NCBI GenBank assembly: GCA_964596645.1
Contig: CAZQVB010000001.1
Coordinates: 62,001-126,000, forward strand
DNA from: CAVQEK01 sp964596645
GTDB lineage: Bacteria; Bacteroidota; Bacteroidia; Cytophagales; Cyclobacteriaceae
Length of the DNA stretch: 64,000 nucleotides
Reading direction: 5' to 3'
Under the pieces are notes generated by a model, which did not search any database, was not told the DNA's origin, and saw only the letters and a program-made list of their open reading frames with translations. The position numbers and the translations under genes were made by a program. Every line of letters starts with the position of its first letter. Position 1 is the first letter of the stretch. Positions 55,898 through 63,117 of the stretch are shown here, one piece after another.

Positions 55898-56284
55898 GTG
55901 AATCCTGTTGTACACTTCGAGCTCCCCTATCAAGATCGTGAGAGAGCCGCTACCTTTTATTCCACAGTGTTTGGTTGGAAATGCCAGTTTTTAGGAGCTG
56001 AAATGGGAAATTATGTGCTTTTGGCCACGGCCGAAAAGGACGCCAAGCCCGGCAAACCAGCAGGAGCGATCGATGGTGGCATGTTTCCATTGAAAGAAGA
56101 CTGGCCGGCACAGTACCCGTCTATTGTGATTGGTGTAGGTGATATCAAGGAGACGATGAAGTCAATTACAAAACATGGGGGTAAGGTTTTAGGAGAACCT
56201 TATGAGATTCCCGGAACCGGAAAGTATGTTGCCTTTACTGATACCGAAGGTTCGCGATTGAGTATTTTGGAACCTAAAAGATAA
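55898..56284 (+). CDS. VOC family protein, GTG start
   Basis: 128 residues if translation begins at GTG 55898, four bases after the previous stop (VNPVVHFELPYQDRERAATFYSTVFGW). The in-frame ATG at 55775 lies inside the preceding gene and would add 41 residues unlike the family. YQDRERAATFYSTVFGWKCQFLG and the closing FTDTEGSRLSILEPKR are typical of the VOC subgroup found in PhnB-like and CFP32-like proteins. Tight spacing points to one transcript with its neighbours. Confidence 0.85.
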   Translation: MNPVVHFELPYQDRERAATFYSTVFGWKCQFLGAEMGNYVLLATAEKDAKPGKPAGAIDGGMFPLKEDWPAQYPSIVIGVGDIKETMKSITKHGGKVLGEPYEIPGTGKYVAFTDTEGSRLSILEPKR

Positions 56285-56288
56285 CCCA

Positions 56289-56660
56289 ATGACAAAACTC
56301 ACAGTGAAACCCGACTTAAAAAACGATACCAGAAAGGAGTTTCTGAAAGATCTAAACAAAGCCTTCGCCACAGGAGATGCCGGCTTTATCATAAGGCACG
56401 CAACGGATGACATAAGGTGGATTATCTATGGTGACAAGGTAATTGTTGGTAAAGAGCAATTCACTGAACAGCTCAATATGATGAAAGATTATACAGCTGA
56501 TGAACTGGTCATTCACAGTATGATCACGAGCAACGATGAAGCGGCCGTCAATGGGGAGATGAAGATGAACGGAAAAACCTATGCTTTCTGTGATGTCTAT
56601 CGCTTTGCTGGTGGTGGAAATATGATCCGGCAAATGGACTCCTATGTACTTTCAATCTAA
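56289..56660 (+). CDS. SnoaL-like / NTF2-fold protein
   Basis: 123 residues in the cone-shaped alpha+beta NTF2 fold: FLKDLNKAFATGDAGFIIRHATDDIRWIIYGDKVIVGKEQFTEQL, then AAVNGEMKMNGKTYAFCDVYRFAGGGNMIRQMDSYV. The Trp-rich pocket helix is typical of ketosteroid-isomerase-like and SnoaL proteins whose substrates are rarely known. It starts four bases after the VOC gene and precedes another VOC gene by 29 bases. Confidence 0.86.
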   Translation: MTKLTVKPDLKNDTRKEFLKDLNKAFATGDAGFIIRHATDDIRWIIYGDKVIVGKEQFTEQLNMMKDYTADELVIHSMITSNDEAAVNGEMKMNGKTYAFCDVYRFAGGGNMIRQMDSYVLSI

Positions 56661-56689
56661 TAATTTTCTATAAACTTAATATCTGCATC

Positions 56690-57124
56690 ATGGCATCAGT
56701 AAGCACTTATCTCAATTTTGAAAGGGAAACCAGACAAGCTTTTGAATTTTATAAAACAATTTTTGGTGGGGATTATGCCGGAGAAGGGCCGCTCACCTTC
56801 CGCAATGTACCCCAGCAAGAAGGGATGCCTACCCTGCCGGACGATGACCTGGATCTGATCATGCATGTAGAACTCAAAATCACTGGAGGCCATAGTCTGA
56901 TGGGTACTGATGCTCCGGAGAGTATGGGACTGAAGCTGATCAAAGGGAATAATGTACACATCAATGTACAGGCCGACACCCGGGCTGAAGCCGATCGATT
57001 GTTTGGCGCCCTCTCTGATGGCGGCCAGGTCACTATGCCTATGGCCGATCAGTTTTGGGGAGATTACTTCGGCTCTCTCACCGATCAGTTTGGTGTGCAT
57101 TGGATGGTTTATAGCGACCGTTGA
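56690..57124 (+). CDS. VOC family protein (PhnB-like)
   Basis: 144 residues of the PhnB/DUF1338-unrelated VOC subgroup: STYLNFERETRQAFEFYKTIFGGDY, MHVELKITGGHSLMGTDAP, NNVHINVQADTRAEADRLFGALSDGGQVTMPMADQFWGDYFGSLTDQFGVHWMV. The last motif with WGDYFG is diagnostic for this subgroup. The substrate is unknown. Fourth co-directional gene of the small-protein cluster. Confidence 0.88.
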   Translation: MASVSTYLNFERETRQAFEFYKTIFGGDYAGEGPLTFRNVPQQEGMPTLPDDDLDLIMHVELKITGGHSLMGTDAPESMGLKLIKGNNVHINVQADTRAEADRLFGALSDGGQVTMPMADQFWGDYFGSLTDQFGVHWMVYSDR

Positions 57125-57196
57125 TGGTATATAAAAAAGTAAGGAGGATTAATTAAAAACCGTAAAAATCCATTTTCCTTTGTCAAAAAACTATCG

Positions 57197-57592
57197 ATGA
57201 AAAACAAAATCCTTTTTGTACTGTGTCTGCTTTTTGGCCTGATGTTCATCAATGCCGGACTCAATAAATTTTTTAATTACCTGCCCATGCCTGATGACAT
57301 GCCCGAGCAGGCGATGAAAATGTTTAAGGCCATGTCGGAGATCACATGGCTGATGCCACTCCTGGCTGTATTTGAAATCCTTGGTGGTGTGCTTTTCATC
57401 ATTCCCAGATTTCGCGCCTTGGGTGCGGTAGTCATTACTCCAATACTGGCCGGCATACTGGCCCAACACCTCACACTTGGCGAGGGTTTAATTATACCTA
57501 TAATCATGTGGGCTGTACTGATCTGGGTGATCGTGGATAACAGGCACAAATATCTCCCTCTGGTAAGCAGGGATGAGCAAGCCAAATATTAG
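57197..57592 (+). CDS. DoxX-like integral membrane protein
   Basis: 131 residues with four predicted membrane helices: ILFVLCLLFGLMFINAGLNKFF, WLMPLLAVFEILGGVLFIIP, LGAVVITPILAGILAQHL and LIIPIIMWAVLIWVIVDNRHKYLPL. The first helix with NAGLNKF is the DoxX/SURF4 signature. Small DoxX proteins are linked to redox and thiol stress membrane complexes. It closes the VOC/SnoaL cluster, 72 bases after the previous gene. Confidence 0.87.
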   Translation: MKNKILFVLCLLFGLMFINAGLNKFFNYLPMPDDMPEQAMKMFKAMSEITWLMPLLAVFEILGGVLFIIPRFRALGAVVITPILAGILAQHLTLGEGLIIPIIMWAVLIWVIVDNRHKYLPLVSRDEQAKY

Positions 57593-57762
57593 TTATTTGG
57601 CTGTCTTCATATACTGTTCCCATTCTTGCGCGCCGAGCTAAGCACAATTTGGTCAGAGCACCACACTTACCGGCTTAGTTGGGCCACTACGATAGTACTT
57701 TTCGTTGTGACCATCGACCGGAAGGTGTGTGCTGGCGGCCATCGGTACGCCGACAAATGATA

Positions 57763-58896
57763 CTAATCGAGCCACTGCCAACCACCGTCCCATCGCTCAA
57801 ATACACGTGTGAGGCCTTGACCTTCTACACTGGAGCGCTCGATGAGGAAGTTGCAGCCTAGCATTTCATATTCTATACCTTGTTTTATAAAAACCCTGTC
57901 GTACACATCGATGCAATAGCCCAAGCTTTCAAAGCAAACCTCACGCTTGGTGCTTTCGATGCCGCTGAAAACAACTTTTTTGGTGCTGGAATTAAAATCA
58001 TATTTTCCCCAAAAGGTATAGTCGTTGATGCGGTGAATGTATGCTGCCTCATTGTTGCAAAAATTTGATTCCGAATAGTCCAAATTTTGGGTTTGCTCCT
58101 GCATGCCACCGTTAAATGTGCCATCTTCCAGAAACACCAGGTACTCCTGGTTGTAGTAGGCCGCAGCGGTGTATGTCAACTTTTTCCACTGGCTTTCGGG
58201 TATACCGTTGGCTATACAATCCACACTTATGCCATCGAGGCAGCAGCCATTGGTGGTGCCGGTCACCGCCTGAGCAAAGCCTGGGGCAAGGATTATTTGG
58301 CCACTTTCTTCGGTAAAGATCCAGTTCCACTTGGCCACTGGGCTGTGTGGTGTGCAACCTGTGTCATCGGCCTTCAGCTCCCGACTGAAGGTATCGATGG
58401 GCATGCCGAGGCAGTTGTATGGCGTTATTTCTACTTCCAGGTTTTCAGGAAGCTTCGCCTTATCGTCTTTCAATTCGAGGTAGAAAGCGGCTATGGAATC
58501 GCTTTCGATGATCAACGGCTTGAGGTCGATATAGCCATCCTTGCCTTTTATGGTAAGATATACGCCGCATACATCGCCCTGATAATCTTTTGGCAGCAAG
58601 AACCGGATGCGGTTTCTGATGCCGGCGGCAAGGTGAATAANNNNNNNNNNGACCTTATCCATCTTCAGATCGGCCAGCTTGGCACCTGCCGGAGCCTTGC
58701 CTGTTTTCATGGTGGCATCTCCTGTTTTCATCACATCAAAAACATCTTGAATGCTGGTGCCTGTAATTGTTGTATCCTGTTTGTCGTCATCGTCCATGTC
58801 ATCGATGGCGTCTTCGGTGCAGGCAAAGCATAGCAGACAGAAGAGTAGATACATCGTGATGCGTAGACCTCGGTTGGTGGTTGTATTGGTTTTCAT
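57763..58896 (-). CDS. Lipoprotein of unknown function (contains assembly gap)
   Basis: About 377 residues. Lipobox Cys in LFCLLCFACTEDA, followed by an Asp-rich linker. The mature part begins with a short region to the gap at 58641-58650 (the frame is kept across the ten N here), then a beta-rich domain with several Cys (GDVCGVYLTIKGKDGYIDLKPL, GCCLDGISVDC). A C-terminal lipocalin-like stretch with LVFLEDGTFNGGMQEQTQNLDYSESNFCNN and YTFWGKYDFNSSTKKVVF resembles the beta-barrel of lipocalin-like DUF proteins. Not recognised as a known family. It is divergent from the LuxR-type regulator gene at 58985. Confidence 0.7.
   Translation of the reverse strand: MKTNTTTNRGLRITMYLLFCLLCFACTEDAIDDMDDDDKQDTTITGTSIQDVFDVMKTGDATMKTGKAPAGAKLADLKMDKVXXXXIHLAAGIRNRIRFLLPKDYQGDVCGVYLTIKGKDGYIDLKPLIIESDSIAAFYLELKDDKAKLPENLEVEITPYNCLGMPIDTFSRELKADDTGCTPHSPVAKWNWIFTEESGQIILAPGFAQAVTGTTNGCCLDGISVDCIANGIPESQWKKLTYTAAAYYNQEYLVFLEDGTFNGGMQEQTQNLDYSESNFCNNEAAYIHRINDYTFWGKYDFNSSTKKVVFSGIESTKREVCFESLGYCIDVYDRVFIKQGIEYEMLGCNFLIERSSVEGQGLTRVFERWDGGWQWLD
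58641..58650. other. assembly gap (10 N) inside the lipoprotein gene
   Basis: A scaffold gap; the reading frame happens to agree on both sides, so the true gap length may be close to 10 or differ by a multiple of three. Confidence 0.98.
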
Positions 58897-58949
58897 AGTG
58901 CTGGTGGTAAGTTTTTTGGTAAATTACCTTTCTTAAACCGACCTAAGCC

Positions 58950-58967
58950 ATACCGCAATTGCGGTAT
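58950..58967. promoter_or_regulatory. perfect 18-bp palindrome upstream of LuxR-type gene
   Basis: ATACCGCAATTGCGGTAT reads the same on both strands and ends 17 bases before the ATG at 58985. It is also 54 bases upstream of the divergent lipoprotein gene. Size, symmetry and position suit the operator of a dimeric regulator, most simply the LuxR-type protein encoded next to it. Confidence 0.6.
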
Positions 58968-58984
58968 ATTTCAACCACTGCCTT

Positions 58985-59761
58985 ATGAATAAAAGTTACA
59001 ATTACCTCGACCTGGCGAGGGCCTTTGGCAAACAGGATTATGTCATTTATCAAAAAGACTACCAGCAGGAGCTGCAGTCGCACCCGCTGGCTAAGGGCCT
59101 GTGGAGTGCCGGCAAGTGGTTTTCAATCATCGGCAATACGCACAGTTGGAAAACAGAAATGATACTGGGCGACTGCGACGGGGTAACAGGCTACAGCGCT
59201 AAGGAAGCACTGCAGGAGCATGCACAGTTTGTGGTGCGTATGGTGCATCCTGATGATATGCCGTTTGTGGCGGCTGTGATAAACCTGGGTATGCAGTATT
59301 TGCACAACCTGCCGGAAAACGAACGTGAGTACATGTACGTTTCGTACTTTACCAGGGCATTGCGCAAAGACGGCCGCATGATCATTGTGCAGAATCAAAG
59401 CTTTCCACTGGTGTTCGACGCCCAAAAAATACCCTTTATTTTCAGCAACATTATTTCCGACATCAGCTTTTTACAACCCGCTAATATTCCGCATGCCCTC
59501 ATCGTAAATACCAAGAGGCAAAAGCTGTTTCATATAAATCCTGAGCAACTGCATCTCAAGCCTTACCAGTCGCTATTTACAGAGCGGGAAAAAGAATTGA
59601 TCCGGCACCTGGTAAAAGGATTTACGGCCAGACAGATCGGCGAAGAAATGCACATAAGCCATGAAACCGTGCGTACTCACCGGCGAAATATTCTTCAAAA
59701 AGCCGGTCTTCAAAATACTGCTCAGCTCATACGACATGTGCTGCTGCACGATGCGCTATAA
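58985..59761 (+). CDS. LuxR-type transcriptional regulator with PAS-like sensor domain
   Basis: 258 residues. Residues 30-175 resemble a PAS fold (WSAGKWFSIIGNTHSWKTEMILGDCDGVTGYSAKEA, VRMVHPDDMPFV, FTRALRKDGRMIIVQNQSFPLVFD). The C-terminal GerE/LuxR helix-turn-helix is clear (LFTEREKELIRHLVKGFTARQIGEEMHISHETVRTHRRNILQKAGLQNTAQLIRHVL). Without an acyl-homoserine-lactone domain, this is a stand-alone sensor-regulator of the kind common in Bacteroidota. An 18-bp palindrome sits in its upstream region. Confidence 0.9.
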   Translation: MNKSYNYLDLARAFGKQDYVIYQKDYQQELQSHPLAKGLWSAGKWFSIIGNTHSWKTEMILGDCDGVTGYSAKEALQEHAQFVVRMVHPDDMPFVAAVINLGMQYLHNLPENEREYMYVSYFTRALRKDGRMIIVQNQSFPLVFDAQKIPFIFSNIISDISFLQPANIPHALIVNTKRQKLFHINPEQLHLKPYQSLFTEREKELIRHLVKGFTARQIGEEMHISHETVRTHRRNILQKAGLQNTAQLIRHVLLHDAL

Positions 59762-59888
59762 ACATTAACTATCACCAACATAACCTGCAAGAAGGCCTTG
59801 ATCTCTGCTGGTCGCACATCCTTGCTTTGTAGCATTATACCTACGTTATGGTGCATTCTAAGAAAAATGATTAGCCATTACCATCCGC

Positions 59889-59919
59889 TTTGGAATCTTA
59901 AGGGAGTAGTTTAAATTTG
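59889..59919 (+). promoter_or_regulatory. Bacteroidota-type promoter of the toxin-antitoxin pair
   Basis: TTTG at 59889-59892, a spacer of exactly 19 bases and TAAATTTG at 59912-59919, a full match to the TTTG-N19-TAnnTTTG pattern. It predicts transcription start near 59925, leaving a short leader of about 18 bases before ATG 59943. Confidence 0.65.
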
Positions 59920-59935
59920 TATCCATATGGATACA
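59918..59935. promoter_or_regulatory. perfect 18-bp palindromic operator overlapping the promoter
   Basis: TGTATCCATATGGATACA is its own reverse complement. It starts at the end of the -7 element and covers the predicted transcription start, ideal for autorepression by the antitoxin or the toxin-antitoxin complex. Confidence 0.65.
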
Positions 59936-59942
59936 TTTATTC

Positions 59943-60242
59943 ATGGTCAGAATAGAAAAAACAGCTGAATTCGATAAATGGGTTAGAAAGCTCAAGGATA
60001 TTCGAGCTAAGGCAAAAATTCTATTTAGGATTCAGAAGTTGGAGACTGATGAACATTTTGGAGACTGTAAACCTGTAGGTGGTGGAATTAGCGAAATGCG
60101 GATAAATTATGCGAAGGGCTATAGAATCTATTTCAAAGAACAGGAAGACATGTTTATCATTCTATTGATCGGCGGTGAGAAATCAAGTCAACAGAAGGAC
60201 ATTAAGAAGGCAAAAGAAATCTGGAATAAACTTAAGAATTAG
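59943..60242 (+). CDS. Type II toxin, HigB/RelE-like addiction module killer protein
   Basis: 99 residues of the RelE/ParE superfamily, phage-derived Gp49-like subgroup. MVRIEKTAEFDKWVRKLKDIRAKAKILFRIQKLE is the typical N-terminal helix pair, followed by GGGISEMRINYAKGYRIYFKEQEDMFIILLIGGEKSSQQKDIKKAKEIW with the conserved GYRIYF strand and the basic KD.KKA helix. Predicted ribosome-dependent mRNase. The antitoxin gene starts four bases after its stop, giving the toxin-first order characteristic of HigBA. The promoter and operator lie directly in front. Confidence 0.9.
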   Translation: MVRIEKTAEFDKWVRKLKDIRAKAKILFRIQKLETDEHFGDCKPVGGGISEMRINYAKGYRIYFKEQEDMFIILLIGGEKSSQQKDIKKAKEIWNKLKN

Positions 60243-60246
60243 TAAC

Positions 60247-60528
60247 ATGGCAACAACAAAATTTGACATTGCAGACTATCTTGACAATGAAGAAATGATT
60301 GCAGAGTATCTCAATACTGTTCTCGAAGACGGGGACAGCTCTGACCTCATTGTGGCTATCGGAAACATCGCGAAAGCTATCGGAATGACAAAAATTGCTG
60401 AGAAAACTGGAATGAGCAGACCAAGTCTCTACAAGGCTTTATCCGACGGAGCCAAACCTCAATTCGAGACCATAATGAAAGTTTTAAAAGCGGTCGGCGG
60501 ACAGATAAACGTAAAACCATCCGCTTAA
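60247..60528 (+). CDS. Type II antitoxin, HigA-like addiction module antidote
   Basis: 93 residues from ATG 60247 (MATTKFDIADYLDNEEMIAEYLN). The in-frame ATG at 60175 overlaps the toxin gene and is rejected. The N-terminal segment is acidic; the C-terminal half is a helix-turn-helix of the XRE/Cro type (LIVAIGNIAKAIGMTKIAEKTGMSRPSLYKALSDGAKPQFETIMKVLKAVGG). It should bind and neutralise the upstream toxin and repress the shared promoter through the palindrome at 59918-59935. Confidence 0.9.
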   Translation: MATTKFDIADYLDNEEMIAEYLNTVLEDGDSSDLIVAIGNIAKAIGMTKIAEKTGMSRPSLYKALSDGAKPQFETIMKVLKAVGGQINVKPSA

Positions 60529-60678
60529 AAAAGAAGAAATTCGACACCACAACATCACCTATACGCAATGCCCTTCGGGCCACTGCGCATAGCCATGGCG
60601 ATAGAGCGAGATCATCCATTTCTGTACGCCTCACTGTCAGGAAATTGATCATTATTCGATCTGTTTATCCCAACTTGA

Positions 60679-62835
60679 CTACCGTTCCATTATTTCATTC
60701 TGCCCATCATTTGGCAAGGCAAAAGCGACATACCTGTCGCCGGATTTGGTGCCCATTTTACCCCCGCCACAGGCAATGACCACGTACTGACGGCCATCTA
60801 TTGCATATACACTGGGTGTGGCGTAGCCCCCGGCGGGCAGCTTATATTTCCAAAGCTCCTCACCGGTACTGCTGTCGAAAGCCCGGAAGTATTCATCTTT
60901 CGATGCCCCAATAAATATGAGGCCACCGGCTGTCGCTACAGGGCCACCGTAGTTTTCCGTGCCGGTTTTGGCCATTCCCTGCACCGTCAGTTCCGGGTAT
61001 TCGCCCAGTGGCACCTGCCACTTGATGCTGCCCTGGCCAAGATCAATGGCTGTGAGTGTGCCCCATGGTGGCTTGATGGCCGGGTAGCCATCCTGATCGA
61101 GAAAGCGGTTGTAGCCGGTATGTGAATATGGCAATTCGGTGGCATTGTCCGCCAGGTCGACGGCATGGGCATCAATCGTTTCAGTTTCTTTTCCCAATAA
61201 ATACTTGACAAGCGCTTCCTTTTTCTGTGCCGGCAAGTGGTTGTAGCCGGGCATAAAGCCCCGCCCATTGTTCACCACCTGCATCACTTCCTGCGCCGAC
61301 AACCTTTCGCCAAGCGCTTGTAGCGAAGGATAGGTGCCGGTGGCATCGCCCTCGCGGTCTTTGCCGTGGCACATGGCGCAGGTAGCCTGGTATACCATAT
61401 CGCCCAGGCCTTGGCCTACCTGGCCGGTGTTGGCTGTTTCTACCATGGTGAGTATCCAGGGCATTTCGTTGGCATTCACGTACAGAATGCCTGTTTCAGG
61501 ATCATATGCGGGGCCGCCCCACTCACCGCCACCATCGAAGCCCGGATATATGATGCTGCCCTCTTTGCTCGGGGGCAGAAATGGACGGTGTGCGGGCAGG
61601 CTGTCGAGCATACGAGTGACAAAGTCATGTGCCTCCGGGGTTCTGTTTGTTATTTCATTTTTATCGAAAAGCTGCCGAGCGAATGGTGGTGGTTTTACTG
61701 GCACGGGCTGCGTAGGCCAGGCCACCTCCCCTGCCAGATCCGATGCCGGCACCGGCCGCTCTTCTACCGGAAAAAGTGGCTCGCCGCTATGGCGGTCCAA
61801 CAAAAAGACATAACCGGTCTTTGTGATCTGTGCCAGTGCGTCATGTTGCTTTCCACCCATATCTACCTTCACCAGCACGGGCGGCGCGGGAAGGTCGCGG
61901 TCCCACAGATCGTGGTGCACCGTCTGAAAGTGCCAGAGGCGCTTGCCCGTATTGGCATCGAGGGCCAGCACGCAGTTGGCAAAGAGGTTCTCACCATGCC
62001 TGTTGCCGCCGTAGAAATCAAATGAGGCCGATCCGGTAGGTACATATACCACTCCCTGCGCCTCATCCAGGGCCATGCCGGCCCAGGCGTTCACACCGCC
62101 AATGTTTTGGTATGCATCGGTAGGCCAGGTGTCGTAGCCATATTCACCTGGCAGAGGTATGGTGTGAAAAACCCACTCCAGCGCACCCGTTTTCACATTG
62201 AAAGCCTGAATATAGCCTGGTGCAGCATTGGCATTTTCGGACACACGCGTGCCCATTATGATCTTATCGCCATGCACGATACCCGGCGAGGTGGACACCA
62301 CGTGCAATTCCTGCGCACGCTCACCCAATCCGGTTTTTAAAGAAACCCTTCCGTTGCTGCCGAAGCTTTCCACGGGTAGCCCACTGTCCGCATTGAGGCA
62401 AATGAGCTGTGGCCCCGCGGTGAATAAGATGCGCTTGTCGTTGCCGCGCTGCCAAAAGGTGACGCCGCGGTTAACATTTCTGGCAAAATCAATTTCCTCA
62501 TCAGGATCGAACCGCCAACGCTGCCGACCCGTAGCGGCATCGAGGGCAAATATTCTCAAAGCAGGTGTGGTGCCATACAGCATGCCATCGATGATGATGG
62601 GGTTGCATTGAATTTGTGTATGGCTAAGGCTGTCCACATCGCCGGTGGCATATTCCCAGGCGGGCCTTAGCTGGCTTACATTGGCGCTATTGATCTGATC
62701 CAGGGGCGAATACTGTGCGCTGCTGTTGCCGCCGAGATACACCGGCCAGTCGCTGCCGGCCTCTGTCGGTTGACCTTGATTTTGACAACCGGCCAGGCAC
62801 AACAGGAAGAAAAAAATTAATATGTATCTCTCCAT
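60679..62835 (-). CDS. PQQ-dependent membrane-bound dehydrogenase with inserted cytochrome c domain
   Basis: Lipoprotein quinoprotein of about 718 residues from ATG 62835 (MERYILIFFFLLCLAGC lipobox); four codons upstream is another ATG. It is a beta-propeller of the quinoprotein glucose/alcohol dehydrogenase class, with repeats such as LFALDAATGRQRW, LALDANTGKRLWHFQTVHHDLWDRDLPAPPVLV and GGLIFIGASKDEYFRAFDSSTGEELW. A single-heme cytochrome c domain (CAMCHG, first Cys residue 486; GFMPGYN supplies a likely axial Met) is inserted inside the propeller sequence. The WDRD(L/I)P motif is the usual PQQ-side signature. No PQQ synthesis genes are nearby; many Bacteroidota take up PQQ from outside. Confidence 0.9.
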   Translation of the reverse strand: MERYILIFFFLLCLAGCQNQGQPTEAGSDWPVYLGGNSSAQYSPLDQINSANVSQLRPAWEYATGDVDSLSHTQIQCNPIIIDGMLYGTTPALRIFALDAATGRQRWRFDPDEEIDFARNVNRGVTFWQRGNDKRILFTAGPQLICLNADSGLPVESFGSNGRVSLKTGLGERAQELHVVSTSPGIVHGDKIIMGTRVSENANAAPGYIQAFNVKTGALEWVFHTIPLPGEYGYDTWPTDAYQNIGGVNAWAGMALDEAQGVVYVPTGSASFDFYGGNRHGENLFANCVLALDANTGKRLWHFQTVHHDLWDRDLPAPPVLVKVDMGGKQHDALAQITKTGYVFLLDRHSGEPLFPVEERPVPASDLAGEVAWPTQPVPVKPPPFARQLFDKNEITNRTPEAHDFVTRMLDSLPAHRPFLPPSKEGSIIYPGFDGGGEWGGPAYDPETGILYVNANEMPWILTMVETANTGQVGQGLGDMVYQATCAMCHGKDREGDATGTYPSLQALGERLSAQEVMQVVNNGRGFMPGYNHLPAQKKEALVKYLLGKETETIDAHAVDLADNATELPYSHTGYNRFLDQDGYPAIKPPWGTLTAIDLGQGSIKWQVPLGEYPELTVQGMAKTGTENYGGPVATAGGLIFIGASKDEYFRAFDSSTGEELWKYKLPAGGYATPSVYAIDGRQYVVIACGGGKMGTKSGDRYVAFALPNDGQNEIMER

Positions 62836-63117
62836 ATTAGGGTTCAAAAAATTATAAAGTAGCCAGTTGCGATTATGTGCTTTGGCATCAAAATAAACCT
62901 TTTAAGCGTCATGCGTCAAACAAAAATTGTCGCCTGGTTGAAGTGGCCTTTTTGGAAAGGAAGTCGCCGGCCATCTATTCAGCTCCTTTAGCCCCAACAT
63001 GAGCCCACACACAATGCAGGATCAGCAGGACTGTTTTGGTAGCAAATCGGCTTAGTTCTAAAAATTTTTACAAGATTTGCTCTTGTAGCTTTTCATCAGC
63101 ACCAATTTTAACAAAGA

